DNA of 64,000 nt from an uncultured Bacteroidales bacterium. Its GTDB lineage: Bacteria > Bacteroidota > Bacteroidia > Bacteroidales > FEN-979. The notes beneath the pieces were generated by a model, which was not told where the DNA came from, ran no database searches, and saw only the letters and a program-made list of their open reading frames with translations. Positions 42,125-51,359 of the stretch are shown piece after piece. The position numbers were made by a program, and so were the translations under genes. The DNA is taken from assembly GCA_903885595.1 (NCBI GenBank), contig CAISJJ010000298.1, forward strand, positions 1-64,000. The letters run 5' to 3'. Every line of letters starts with the position of its first letter. Within the stretch, counting starts at the first letter, position 1.

Positions 42125-42132
42125 TATATTTG
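42125..42132 (+). promoter_or_regulatory. Strong candidate -7 element before the acyl-CoA synthetase gene
   Basis: TATATTTG, followed by CAACATC, is a close match to TAnnTTTG. Transcription would begin near 42138, upstream of the terminator-like hairpin. Confidence 0.5.
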
Positions 42133-42154
42133 CAACATCAATTTCCTCAACGCT

Positions 42155-42184
42155 GCCCCCGCAAGCGATTTTCGGGGGCTTTTT
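42155..42184 (+). terminator. Intrinsic terminator-like hairpin in the leader of the acyl-CoA synthetase gene
   Basis: GCCCCCG (42155-42161) pairs with CGGGGGC (42173-42179), with an 11-base loop, followed by five T residues. It ends 18 bases before the start codon and under 50 bases after the predicted promoter, so it could be an attenuator or the end of a short RNA. Confidence 0.6.
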
Positions 42185-42202
42185 CGTGATAAAAAACAAC
42201 TC

Positions 42203-43846
42203 ATGGAAGACACATCCAGGTTAACATTCCCGGCTTTTTTTGCGGCAACCTTAAGCCAGTTTGGCCAACGCAATGCATTGGCGCTGGTTGGGAAACAACC
42301 GATTACCTATCTTGAAGCCAATAAGCAAATTATGGCAACAATGGCTTTCCTGGAGAAAATGGGGATTCAGCCTGGCGATAAAGTTGCCATCCTGAGTACA
42401 AACCAGCCCAACTGGGGAATTGCATACTACGCGATCACCTTTATGGGTGCCGTAGTAGTTCCGCTCTTACCCGAATTCCTGCCGGTCGAAATATTGTCGC
42501 TGCTGGAACACTCTGAAACACGGGTTGTTTTTGCCTCCGAGGGATTATTGCCCAAAATGGTGGGGATTACAACCGATTACCTGCAGGAAGTTATTAAAAT
42601 CGAAGATTTTTCAGTCATCCGGTCTTATGAAGGATGGCCTGCTTATGATGCAGAGGCGAAACCTTCTGGCGTTTACGATGTTGAAGAAGATGCATTGGCT
42701 GCCATAATCTATACATCCGGTACAACAGGAACACCCAAAGGTGTGATGCTCACGCATAAAAATATCTGTTTTACGGCGATCAAAGGTCATGAAATTCAGC
42801 CAATTAAGGCCACCGACCGGTTTCTTTCAATCCTGCCGCTGTCGCATACTTACGAAAATACCCTTGGACTGATCCTTCCGATGTACCAGGGCGCCTGTGT
42901 GTATTATCTTGGCAAACCGCCCACGCCGGCACTGTTGCTTCCTGCCCTCCTGGAGGTGAAACCCACCACGATGCTCACGGTTCCGATGATCATCGAAAAA
43001 ATATTCAGGTCAAAGGTTTTACCTGCTCTTACAGAAAATAAAGCGCTAAGACTTTTATATAAACTTCCGCCCGTTCGCAAGGTTTTACACCGGGTTGCAG
43101 GCAAAAAACTGTTGCAGACTTTTGGTGGTGAACTCAACTTCTTCGGTGTCGGAGGAGCAAAACTGAATAAAACGGTGGAACGGTTCCTGATAGAGTCACA
43201 TTTTCCCTATGCCGTGGGGTATGGCCTCACCGAATGTGCTCCGCTGCTGGCCGGGTTTAACCCCCAGCATCCGGAACTTCAGTCAACCGGACCCGCCTGT
43301 ATTGGCGTTGAGCTGAAGATCGTCAAAACGGATGATCACAGCCACGAAGGGGAAATTTGGGCGAAAGGCCCCAACATCATGAAGGGATATTACAAGGAAC
43401 CCAAAATGACCAGTGAAATCATCACCCCCGACGGATGGCTGAAGACAGGTGATCTGGGTGCGTTTGATAAAAACAACAACCTGTTTATCAAGGGACGGGT
43501 AAAAAGCATGATCGTCAGGTCAAACGGCGAAAATGTTTACCCTGAAGACATTGAATCGGTGATCAATAATTTCCGTCATGTGGTTGAATCACTGGTTGTA
43601 GAAAAGAAGGGCAAGCTCGTTGCGCTTGTTCATTTCAACCAGGAGGAGATTGAACTGCGCTATCAATACCTGAAAAATGAAGTTGCCAACTACGTCGATC
43701 AGAAAATCGAAGAACTTCGGCAGGAACTTCAGGATTACGTGAATTCCAGGGTCAATAAATTCTCACAGGTGCAGATCGTTGTTGCACAGCAAGACCCCTT
43801 TCAGAAAACCGCCACGCAGAAGATCAAGCGGTTTATGTATACCTGA
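42203..43846 (+). CDS. AMP-forming long-chain acyl-CoA synthetase
   Basis: 547 residues from the ATG at 42203; upstream in-frame sequence overlaps the terminator hairpin and is unlikely to be coding. The P-loop-like motif is IIYTSGTTGTPKGVMLTHKN (about 197-216), followed by GYGLTECAPLLAG and DGWLKTGDLGAFDKNN, and the C-terminal FQKTATQKIKRF holds the catalytic Lys region. It activates fatty or other carboxylic acids to CoA thioesters with ATP. Shorter than classic FadD by a reduced C-terminal part that ends with a helical segment. Single-gene unit. Confidence 0.88.
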   Translation: MEDTSRLTFPAFFAATLSQFGQRNALALVGKQPITYLEANKQIMATMAFLEKMGIQPGDKVAILSTNQPNWGIAYYAITFMGAVVVPLLPEFLPVEILSLLEHSETRVVFASEGLLPKMVGITTDYLQEVIKIEDFSVIRSYEGWPAYDAEAKPSGVYDVEEDALAAIIYTSGTTGTPKGVMLTHKNICFTAIKGHEIQPIKATDRFLSILPLSHTYENTLGLILPMYQGACVYYLGKPPTPALLLPALLEVKPTTMLTVPMIIEKIFRSKVLPALTENKALRLLYKLPPVRKVLHRVAGKKLLQTFGGELNFFGVGGAKLNKTVERFLIESHFPYAVGYGLTECAPLLAGFNPQHPELQSTGPACIGVELKIVKTDDHSHEGEIWAKGPNIMKGYYKEPKMTSEIITPDGWLKTGDLGAFDKNNNLFIKGRVKSMIVRSNGENVYPEDIESVINNFRHVVESLVVEKKGKLVALVHFNQEEIELRYQYLKNEVANYVDQKIEELRQELQDYVNSRVNKFSQVQIVVAQQDPFQKTATQKIKRFMYT

Positions 43847-44153
43847 CCCTATTTACGATTTGCGATTTTGGATTTACGATTTTTGGCCGGCAGTAGTTTT
43901 TTTCGTGGAAACTTTACTGGCTGATTTAACCCACTTCTTTTAAAGTTGGTGTGCGCAAATCAATTCACTTTTTCAAATCGTAGGGATAAAGTCATTTCTT
44001 TTTTATTGAACCCCGTGTTCTTTTCCCCGAAATTTAACGGCATGCCGAACAATGTAATAATGTCGGCATTTGTTTAGCCCTGTAAAATAAAATTTCCGTT
44101 TATTTGTTTTTTTTTATTCAACACATAATCGTTGGATTTAACCTTGCATTAGG
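43847..44153. other. Gap with heptamer array and hairpin, no gene
   Basis: Begins with a TTTACGA heptamer array (43852-43884). An imperfect hairpin at 44041-44069 (ATGCCGA pairing with TCGGCAT) lies about 85 bases upstream of the sigma factor gene and may be an operator or terminator. Nothing else was recognised. Confidence 0.6.
43852..43884. repeat. Heptamer tandem array, unit TTTACGA
   Basis: Units TTTACGA, TTTGCGA, TTTTGGA, TTTACGA follow just after the acyl-CoA synthetase stop. Confidence 0.75.
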
Positions 44154-44792
44154 ATGAATGTAAACCGCCAACTGGACGAACGCGCCCTGGAATTCCTATT
44201 CAGGGATCATTTCACCGGCCTTTGCCAGTTTGCGGTTGGTTATATCAAGGATACTGAGGCTGCAAAGGAGATCGTTCAGGATGCGTTTGTCAGTCTCTGG
44301 GAAAAGCGGGATTCCATCGACATGTCGAAGCCGGTGAAAACATATCTTTCAACTACAGTTCGCAACAGGTGCCTCAATTATCTCCGCGACCATAAAAAAT
44401 TCAGCAGCGACCTCCTGGCACTCGAAAATCTTTCGATCGATACAATTTACGATCAACCCGATAAACTTGTTGAATCAGATATTCACCAGCAGATTTCCAG
44501 AGCAATTGAAGAATTACCTGAGAAATGCCGTGAGATATTCAAATTAAGCCGCCACCAAAACCTGAAGTATCAGCAAATTGCCGATGAACTGCAAATTTCG
44601 GTGAAAACAGTCGAAACCCAGATGTCGAAGGCCCTCCAACACATGCGCCTCCGCCTCGCCGAATATCTGCCGGTGCTCGTTCTCTTATTTTTGCCATTCT
44701 ACCATTTTACATTTTACATTTTGCACTTTACATTTTGCACTTTGCACTTTGCATTTTGCATTTTGCCATTTTTTCATACAGCATCAGGGTAA
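44154..44792 (+). CDS. ECF-type RNA polymerase sigma factor with repeat-encoded tail
   Basis: 212 residues. Region 2 runs from FRDHFTGLCQFAVGYIKD to EIVQDAFVSLWEKRD, and region 4 has IEELPEKCREIFKLSRHQN, then YQQIADELQISVKTVETQM. This is the Bacteroidota ECF group normally partnered with a FecR anti-sigma factor and a TonB receptor, which follow directly. The last 35 or so residues (after AEYLPVLVLLFL) are Phe/His/Thr/Cys-rich and encoded by a heptamer array, giving a hydrophobic tail foreign to the family. The true domain ends near residue 180. It is expected to turn on the receptor operon. Confidence 0.9.
   Translation: MNVNRQLDERALEFLFRDHFTGLCQFAVGYIKDTEAAKEIVQDAFVSLWEKRDSIDMSKPVKTYLSTTVRNRCLNYLRDHKKFSSDLLALENLSIDTIYDQPDKLVESDIHQQISRAIEELPEKCREIFKLSRHQNLKYQQIADELQISVKTVETQMSKALQHMRLRLAEYLPVLVLLFLPFYHFTFYILHFTFCTLHFAFCILPFFHTASG
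44703..44767 (+). repeat. Heptamer tandem array inside the sigma factor 3' end
   Basis: About nine units of ATTTTAC, ATTTTGC, ACTTTAC and ACTTTGC, the same family as at 1201-1284. Confidence 0.9.
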
Positions 44793-44828
44793 AAGCCTGC
44801 AAAGGTGTATTATAAACGGGAAAACAAT

Positions 44829-45911
44829 ATGGAAACAAATTCTACACATTATATTGATCTGATAACCAGGTGTTTTTTCGGGGAAGCATCCCCTGAAGAT
44901 ATTCTGGAACTGGAAGCATGGGTCAAAGCCAACCCCGAAAATGCAGCCCTGTTTTCGGAATATCACAAAACCTGGAAAGCTCTGGAAAATTCAAAAATCC
45001 AATCTTCCATCGACCTCAACCTTGAATTTAACAATCTGAAATCCGAAATTCGAAATCCGAAATTGGAAATCCGAAATCCGAAATACAAACCACCAAATCC
45101 GAACCGGAGCGAAGCGGAGCTCGGCGGAGCCAAATCCGAAATCCGAAATCCGAAATCCGAAATCATCTCCCTGGTCCTTCGCGTTGCAGCCGTTTTCATT
45201 CTCCTGGCAGTTCCAACCTTTTTTCTCTATCGCTATCTGGCAGTTCCGGCCGAAAAACAATTGGCTGCATCCACCGAAACCATAGAACAAACCCTCCCAG
45301 ATGGCACAGTCGTTACCCTGAATGCCGGCTCAACCCTGTCGTACCCATCGCATTTTGAGGGGGCGTTCCGCCGGGTGACCTTGCAGGGCGAAGCCTGGTT
45401 CGAGGTGGCCCATGACAGATCAAAACCTTTTATCATCACGGCAGATAATGTGCGGATCCGGGTCGTGGGCACTTCATTTTTTGTCGATACCAAAACCAGG
45501 AATGATACGAAAGAGGTAATCCTGTCGAGCGGGGTCGTAAAGGTTTATTACAATGATAAGCCCGGAACGATGGCTATGCTTTTGCCCGGCGATAAAGCCG
45601 AACTGATCACCGGCGGTTATGAGATCGTGAAAACCGCCAACCGCGATGTGAACTACCTTGCGTGGAAAACAAAACGCCTGGTCTTCACCAGTGCGTCGCT
45701 GAATGAGGTTGTTGCGCTGCTGACCAAGGTCTATCACACAAATGTCCGGTTATCCGGTGCCGGTTTGAGTGATTGCACGATTACTGCTACCTTTGACAAC
45801 CAATCGCTTGAATCGGTATTGAATGTACTCAAAGCCACCCTCGATCTGCAGATCAGGAACACCTCCGAAGGGATCGAACTCTCCGGCCATGGCTGTAATC
45901 CGGCCAGGTAA
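44829..45911 (+). CDS. FecR-like anti-sigma factor with repeat insertion
   Basis: 360 residues from the ATG at 44829. The N-terminal cytoplasmic part (FFGEASPEDILELEAWVKAN) is the sigma-binding region; a TM helix follows at about 117-137 (LVLRVAAVFILLAVPTFFLY); the periplasmic FecR domain has LPDGTVVTLNAGSTLSYP and GEAWFEVAHD; and a DUF4974-type domain ends the protein (FTSASLNEVVALLTKVYH). Residues about 70-112 come from a heptamer array (KSEIRNPKLEIRNPK) and lengthen the linker between the sigma-binding part and the helix. It would hold the ECF sigma inactive until the receptor signals. Confidence 0.9.
   Translation: METNSTHYIDLITRCFFGEASPEDILELEAWVKANPENAALFSEYHKTWKALENSKIQSSIDLNLEFNNLKSEIRNPKLEIRNPKYKPPNPNRSEAELGGAKSEIRNPKSEIISLVLRVAAVFILLAVPTFFLYRYLAVPAEKQLAASTETIEQTLPDGTVVTLNAGSTLSYPSHFEGAFRRVTLQGEAWFEVAHDRSKPFIITADNVRIRVVGTSFFVDTKTRNDTKEVILSSGVVKVYYNDKPGTMAMLLPGDKAELITGGYEIVKTANRDVNYLAWKTKRLVFTSASLNEVVALLTKVYHTNVRLSGAGLSDCTITATFDNQSLESVLNVLKATLDLQIRNTSEGIELSGHGCNPAR
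45036..45164 (+). repeat. Heptamer tandem array inside fecR, unit ATCCGAA
   Basis: Two blocks of ATCCGAA-type units (45036-45085 and 45132-45164) are separated by a GC-rich stretch containing GGAGCGAAGCGGAGCTC. They encode repeated SEIRNPK. Confidence 0.9.
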
Positions 45912-45918
45912 CCTCAGC

Positions 45919-48591
45919 ATGTTGAAGAATCCCGGCCCCTGGAATCCGCTGCTCCTTGTTTTCTTTCTCAGTTTCCTTTCTGTGCCGCTATTTTCACAGG
46001 ATCTCCGGCAAAAGATCACGCTGAAGGCAACCAACAAGCCAATATCAGAGGTGCTTGCCGAAATCACCAGGATTTCAGGCATCGATTTTTCCTATAATCC
46101 CGGGATGTTGCCTGTAGGCAAACTCATATCCGTGCATGCAAAAAACAAATCCGTGGAGGAAATCCTGGATGAGGTGCTGATCCGTCACGGTATTGATTAC
46201 CTGGAGGTTGAAAGCCACCTGGTGCTTAAGCAGCGGGAGCAGAGCGAAAAAGAGAATAGGGCAGATTTGAAAGTCGCTCCATTGCGATTTACGCTGAGCG
46301 GCTTTCTGAAGGATAAAAAGACAGGTGAGGCGCTTATTGGCGCCAATGTATATGTAAAAGGAACTGCGACAGGCGTTACCACGAACGGGTATGGCTTTTA
46401 TTCGCTTACCCTTGGTGGAGGAAACTATCCGATGGTGTTCTCCTACATGGGATACAAAGAGAAACCGGTGGAGGTCAACCTGGATAAAAACACCCGCCTG
46501 TCGGTAGACATGGAGGATGATGAGCTTGATATGGAGGAGGTCGAAATTGTTGCGGATGAACATACTTCAAATGTCCTCAATCCCCAGATGAGCGAATTCC
46601 GGTTCTCCCAGAAATCCTTGTCGCAATTACCCGGTTTTGGAGGCGACCTCGATATCATCAGGGCGCTTCAGTGTGTTCCAGGAATCCAGACTTTTGGCGA
46701 TGGTTCGGCGCTCTATTATGTGCGTGGCGGCAACAGCGACCAGAACCTTTTGCTGATCGACGAAGTGCCTGTCTATAACCCCTCGCATCTTTTTGGTTTC
46801 TTTTCGGCCTTTGCCCCCGACGCCATCAACAATGTCCAGGTTTATAAGGGTGATTTCCCGGCAAGGTTTGGCGGGCGGTTATCGTCGGTCATTGATATCA
46901 AGGCCCGTGAAGGGAACCTGAAGCGTTTTGGTTTTTCGGGCAACGTCGGGCCCTATGCCTCCAGCATCACCCTGGAAGGGCCAATTGTAAAGGATAAAGC
47001 CTCTTTTTTTATCTCAGGACGTGTATCAACGCTCAACTGGCTGAACAACCTGCCCACCTTCAATAAAAGTTTCGATTTTCAGTTTTTCGACATCAATGCC
47101 AAGCTGAATTACCGGCTGAACGACAACAACCGCTTGTTCCTGACATTTTACACCGGCAGGGATGTTTTCAGCCGATATCTCTCTGTGGAGGTCAACTCGC
47201 TGGGTATCAACTGGAACAATCTTGCAGGGACATTCCGGTGGAACCATGTATTCAACAACCGGCTGTTCAGCAACACAACCCTGAATTACAGCCGTTACAA
47301 GTATTCACTGAATCTTCCGCAGGAGCAAAATGGATACTGGAATTCGCTAATTTCCAACTTCACCCTTAAAACGGATGCCTCCTGGTATCTAAACCCCAAA
47401 AACACCATCCGTTCAGGAATTGAAGTCATCTATCATCATTCCAACCCCGGAAATGTGACCATTGAAAACGGCAAGGCTGCCGTCAATGTTCCGAAAGTTG
47501 CTGAATATCATTCCATGGAATATGTTTTTTACGCATTGAACGAACAGCGCATCGGGAAGCGGTTTTCCTTCCGCTACGGGATCAGGCTCCCGGTATGGCA
47601 GGACATCGGCCCGACCGATGTTTACTATTTTGATGCGAACCACCAGGTGATCGATACCATCGGATACGGAAGCGGCGAAACATATTCCACTGCCTTCAGT
47701 CCTGAGCCACGGCTGAATATTCAATACCAGATCAATGACAAGTCATCGGTAAAGGCAAGTTACAGCCGCACCACGCAGTTCCTGCAACTGCTGTCGAATT
47801 CAACAAGCCCTTTTACCTCCCTGGAGGTATGGGCGCCGGGCGGGCCGAACATTCCGCCGCAAACAGCCGACCAGGTGGCGGTAGGCTATTTCAGGGATAT
47901 TTCACGCTCGAAATTCACCCTGTCGGTGGAGGGTTATTATAAATGGTTCCACGATCACCTGGATTACCGCGATCATGCCAACCTGCTTTTCAATACCCTG
48001 ATCGAAGGGGAATTACGCTTTGGTAAGGCATGGTCTTATGGGGTCGAATTCATGCTCCGGAAAACGACCGGGAAATTCACCGGCTGGATTGGTTACACAT
48101 GGTCAAGGGCCATGATCCAGACACCAGGGATCAACAACGGCAATGTTTATCCTGCCGGTTATGACCACCCGAACGACATCTGCATCAACATCTCCTGGGA
48201 TGACAAAAAGCACTGGATCCTTTCGGCCAACTGGATCTACCTTACCGGTGGCGCCATGACTTCCCCCATCGGATTTTATTACAACAACGGCACATCCGTC
48301 CCCATCTATGGATATAAGAACAACGACCGGCTGCCCGATTATCACCGGCTTGACCTGTCGGCCACATACGTATTCAATAAACCCGGGAACCGCTACCAGC
48401 ATAGTCTCGCCGTGACCCTATACAACGCCTACGGCCGTTTGAATCCGTTTTCGGTGAATTTCAACAAGATGATGAATGATAACGGTGATTTTGTGGTACC
48501 CTCAAACCTGAATGGTTCCTACGAACTTGTTCCGACAACGATCTCGGTCGCAGGCATTATTCCGTCCATCAATTATCAATTCAGGTTCTGA
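45919..48591 (+). CDS. TonB-dependent outer-membrane receptor with STN and carboxypeptidase-like domains
   Basis: 890 residues from the ATG at 45919, which gives a signal peptide (LLLVFFLSFLSVPLFSQ). A secretin/TonB short N-terminal (STN) domain follows (ITLKATNKPISEVLAEITRI), then a carboxypeptidase-D-like domain (GFLKDKKTGEALIGANVYVK), the plug (ALQCVPGIQTFGDGSALYYV, RGGNSDQNLLLIDEVPVYN) and a 22-strand-type barrel ending IPSINYQFRF. The STN domain lets the receptor signal through the FecR protein, so this is a regulated uptake system for an unknown ligand (iron complex, glycan or peptide). It is downstream of fecR by seven bases and its stop overlaps the lipoprotein start (TGATG). Confidence 0.93.
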   Translation: MLKNPGPWNPLLLVFFLSFLSVPLFSQDLRQKITLKATNKPISEVLAEITRISGIDFSYNPGMLPVGKLISVHAKNKSVEEILDEVLIRHGIDYLEVESHLVLKQREQSEKENRADLKVAPLRFTLSGFLKDKKTGEALIGANVYVKGTATGVTTNGYGFYSLTLGGGNYPMVFSYMGYKEKPVEVNLDKNTRLSVDMEDDELDMEEVEIVADEHTSNVLNPQMSEFRFSQKSLSQLPGFGGDLDIIRALQCVPGIQTFGDGSALYYVRGGNSDQNLLLIDEVPVYNPSHLFGFFSAFAPDAINNVQVYKGDFPARFGGRLSSVIDIKAREGNLKRFGFSGNVGPYASSITLEGPIVKDKASFFISGRVSTLNWLNNLPTFNKSFDFQFFDINAKLNYRLNDNNRLFLTFYTGRDVFSRYLSVEVNSLGINWNNLAGTFRWNHVFNNRLFSNTTLNYSRYKYSLNLPQEQNGYWNSLISNFTLKTDASWYLNPKNTIRSGIEVIYHHSNPGNVTIENGKAAVNVPKVAEYHSMEYVFYALNEQRIGKRFSFRYGIRLPVWQDIGPTDVYYFDANHQVIDTIGYGSGETYSTAFSPEPRLNIQYQINDKSSVKASYSRTTQFLQLLSNSTSPFTSLEVWAPGGPNIPPQTADQVAVGYFRDISRSKFTLSVEGYYKWFHDHLDYRDHANLLFNTLIEGELRFGKAWSYGVEFMLRKTTGKFTGWIGYTWSRAMIQTPGINNGNVYPAGYDHPNDICINISWDDKKHWILSANWIYLTGGAMTSPIGFYYNNGTSVPIYGYKNNDRLPDYHRLDLSATYVFNKPGNRYQHSLAVTLYNAYGRLNPFSVNFNKMMNDNGDFVVPSNLNGSYELVPTTISVAGIIPSINYQFRF

Positions 48592-49412
48592 TGCGCAGCA
48601 TATTATTACTCACCGGCCTTATTTTTTTACTCCAGGGATGTGTCAAAGAGACATCGTGGCCCCTGACGGGTAACGTACCGGATAAAATCATTGTTGACGC
48701 CATCATTACCGACGAAGTTAAAACCCACTGTGTGACACTCTCATCCCCCGTAAACCAGCTTAACCAGAACCCACAACCGGTAAATGGTGCAGTGGTATTG
48801 ATCAGCAACGAAGATTCAACCTGGCAATTAACCGAATACCCCCCCAATTCAGGAATATACAACACCCCACCTTTCTTTTTTACACGTCTGCATAAAAATT
48901 ATACCCTGTTTATTTCTGTGGATGACAAGATTTACACTGCAAAAACCACAATGGTTAGCGGCTCCTTATTCGGCGAACTTCAATATTCAAAAAACGCCGA
49001 CAACAACTTGTATTATGTCGACTGGGTTGCCAATGCCTTCAGCAGTGAAAAGGCAGCCATGTGGGAGTTGTTTATCGACTGGTCGGGGGTGCCCGGGTAT
49101 GAACAACTGGATTCCCTGGATAACCATGCCAGAATGCTTTTTTACACTTTGCCAACCCTCGATGTGAGCGAAGTGTTTGCCCCCCTGATGCAATCACTCT
49201 TTTTCCCGGCTGGGACCAATATAACAGAACGCAGGTATTCACTTACCCCGGAACATGCTGAATTTATCCGTGAAATGCTTCTCGAAACCAACTGGGCTGG
49301 AGGATTATTCCCGGTTGCCCCTGCCAATGTCAGGACAAATGTGTCTGGTGGGGCCTTTGGATTCTTTGGAGCAAGCACTGTGACAGAGCTTTCGGTGATT
49401 GTAACGCCTTGA
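48591..49412 (+). CDS. DUF4249-type outer-membrane lipoprotein
   Basis: 273 residues. The lipobox is in LIFLLQGCVKE, so it is a lipoprotein. DKIIVDAIITDEVKTHCVTL, NGAVVLISNED, and GIYNTPPFFFTRLHKNYTLF fit the DUF4249 family that accompanies TonB receptors of this kind. Its start overlaps the receptor stop, so it is translationally coupled and probably forms a surface complex with the receptor. The ligand is unknown. Confidence 0.88.
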   Translation: MRSILLLTGLIFLLQGCVKETSWPLTGNVPDKIIVDAIITDEVKTHCVTLSSPVNQLNQNPQPVNGAVVLISNEDSTWQLTEYPPNSGIYNTPPFFFTRLHKNYTLFISVDDKIYTAKTTMVSGSLFGELQYSKNADNNLYYVDWVANAFSSEKAAMWELFIDWSGVPGYEQLDSLDNHARMLFYTLPTLDVSEVFAPLMQSLFFPAGTNITERRYSLTPEHAEFIREMLLETNWAGGLFPVAPANVRTNVSGGAFGFFGASTVTELSVIVTP

Positions 49413-49507
49413 TCTTATTATTAAAGTGAAGTGATTTTATTTGTGTATTGCAAAAACAACCCAACCGTTGAATCATTAGTCGTAATGCAGCGATGCGATA
49501 AATCCAA

Positions 49508-50977
49508 TTATCGGATGATGATTTTGTTTACGTGAGATCCTTCACCATTGCTCTTCCGTAAAAAATATAATCCGGCAGGCAGATCAACCGAAAAATTTCT
49601 GCTGAATTTTCCAGCCGGTATTGATTCCTCCAACAGGTTCAGGATCCTGTCTCCGTGGGCATTCAACAAATCCAGGCTTACAGAACCGTTTGTTTCGTTT
49701 GAAAATGTGATCGTGAACCTGTCGCGAACCGGATTGGGAAAAATAGTCAGAGTGCCGTCCCCGGGTTCAGCAATACCAACTGAAGTTGACTGCAATAACC
49801 TGGCTATATTACCACCGGCAATATACACACTGTTATCTGTTCCAAAATCAATACTATAGGAATAACCGCCAGGAGTCGTTGCTGTCCAGGCTGAACTTCC
49901 ATTGCTGTTCACTTTGCATACGGCTAATTGCGTCATTGTGCTGGCGGCAACATAGGCTGCACCAGATACGTCCAGTTTCATTTGTGCATGTGCCATTAAT
50001 GCCAGGCCTGAACCATCTGCATCGAGGTTTTGCCAAAGAACCATACCATCCTGGTCATACTTCATAAAAGCAGCCCCGAATGTCCCTGAATTAGGATAGC
50101 CGCTGATAACGGGATGATCATCTGATCCGGTTTCTATCCTCAACCCGGCCATGGTATTTGTTTCGTCCCAGATGAGGGTTCCTGCAGCGGATAATTTTGT
50201 TACAACACTGCCGGTATTGATGGCGTCATATTGTCCATTTACCAGGTAGGTGTTCCCAAAACTGTCGCCCGCCGCATCGCCGGCAGTAAGACTGTAAACC
50301 CCCGGGTGGCTCCAGACAGGATTGCCCTCCAGGTCAATTTTCGCATAGCCGTTTATACTTCCGAAAAAGGATCTTCCAGCTATTACAATAGCATTATCAG
50401 GCGTAAACTTGAAGTTTATGGGAGCGCCGATTCCTGCATTATCATAATAGGTCCATAAGACAGTACCGCCGGGGCTGAATTTTTTAATCTTTGTGGCCAT
50501 ACTGGTTCCGTTGTTCCCCAATCCCAGGACATAAATATTATCCTGCGCATCAACAATACATTTTTTTGTTGAAGAGCCATCAAAATCGGTTTCATAAACG
50601 TACCTCCACAATAAGTTGCCAGCCGGATTATATTTCATTACCAGGCTATTGGCATTCACCGGGTTTGAATAACCCGACCTGATGGTGCCCGTAACAATAA
50701 TATTTCCTGAGCCATCGGTTTCTACCCATGTGGCCACTTCGTGCCTGGTTTGATTTGTATTATTATAGGAGACTTCCCATTGAATATTCCCACCGGAATC
50801 TCTTTTGGTCAAAGTAATATCACCTCCGGGATTATAATCCCAGTTAACGGAATAAACATTATTCGCTGCATCGGTAGCGAGGGATATCCCTCCGGGTGAA
50901 TTAACCCAGTCAACAATCACTTGGGCTTTCGTTGTTAAACTACTTAATATCAGTGCTATAATTATCAGTTTTTTCAT
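49508..50977 (-). CDS. Exported beta-propeller protein with T9SS sorting domain
   Basis: 489 residues: signal peptide MKKLIIIALILSSLTTKAQ; repeated blades of the SBBP/delta-60 type (ISLATDAANNVYSVNWDYN, SGNIIVTGTIRSGYSNP, DAQDNIYVLGLGNNG, PDNAIVIAGRSFFGS); and a type A sorting domain from about residue 405 (TIFPNPVRDRFTITFSNE, LPAGLYFLRK, ending NKIIIR). It should be displayed on or released from the cell surface by T9SS. No enzyme motif was seen. It converges on the DUF4249 gene. Confidence 0.85.
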   Translation of the reverse strand: MKKLIIIALILSSLTTKAQVIVDWVNSPGGISLATDAANNVYSVNWDYNPGGDITLTKRDSGGNIQWEVSYNNTNQTRHEVATWVETDGSGNIIVTGTIRSGYSNPVNANSLVMKYNPAGNLLWRYVYETDFDGSSTKKCIVDAQDNIYVLGLGNNGTSMATKIKKFSPGGTVLWTYYDNAGIGAPINFKFTPDNAIVIAGRSFFGSINGYAKIDLEGNPVWSHPGVYSLTAGDAAGDSFGNTYLVNGQYDAINTGSVVTKLSAAGTLIWDETNTMAGLRIETGSDDHPVISGYPNSGTFGAAFMKYDQDGMVLWQNLDADGSGLALMAHAQMKLDVSGAAYVAASTMTQLAVCKVNSNGSSAWTATTPGGYSYSIDFGTDNSVYIAGGNIARLLQSTSVGIAEPGDGTLTIFPNPVRDRFTITFSNETNGSVSLDLLNAHGDRILNLLEESIPAGKFSRNFSVDLPAGLYFLRKSNGEGSHVNKIIIR

Positions 50978-51359
50978 AAATCCATGTGTTTATTATTTTT
51001 ATTAAAAAGGAATATCCCTTAATTTAATTCATCGTTTCCATGTGCGTTGTGCATCACAATACTTCATTTGTGTTGATCGCTTTTCAAAGGAAATAGTTTT
51101 ATTTGCAGGATAACCATAGCATTTTTAAAGCAAATGTTTATTATTGAATTAATTATGTTTCTGCTGCAGTTTAAATTTAATTTAGATTAATTATAAACAA
51201 AGATAGATCATTTATTTTAATCCCAACAAAAAATGAAAAATAATTAACCCGGGGAAATCCGGAGGGGGATTTTTTTGATTTTCTTATCAGGGTACCTGTT
51301 GATTCATGTGTATTATCATCAGAAACCTAAAATCAATCATTAATTTAATCCTCAATACA
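50978..51359. other. AT-rich gap between divergent genes, no feature recognised
   Basis: About 380 bases. It must hold the promoters of the T9SS propeller gene and the lipoprotein gene, but no clear TAnnTTTG element, hairpin or repeat was found. Confidence 0.5.
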
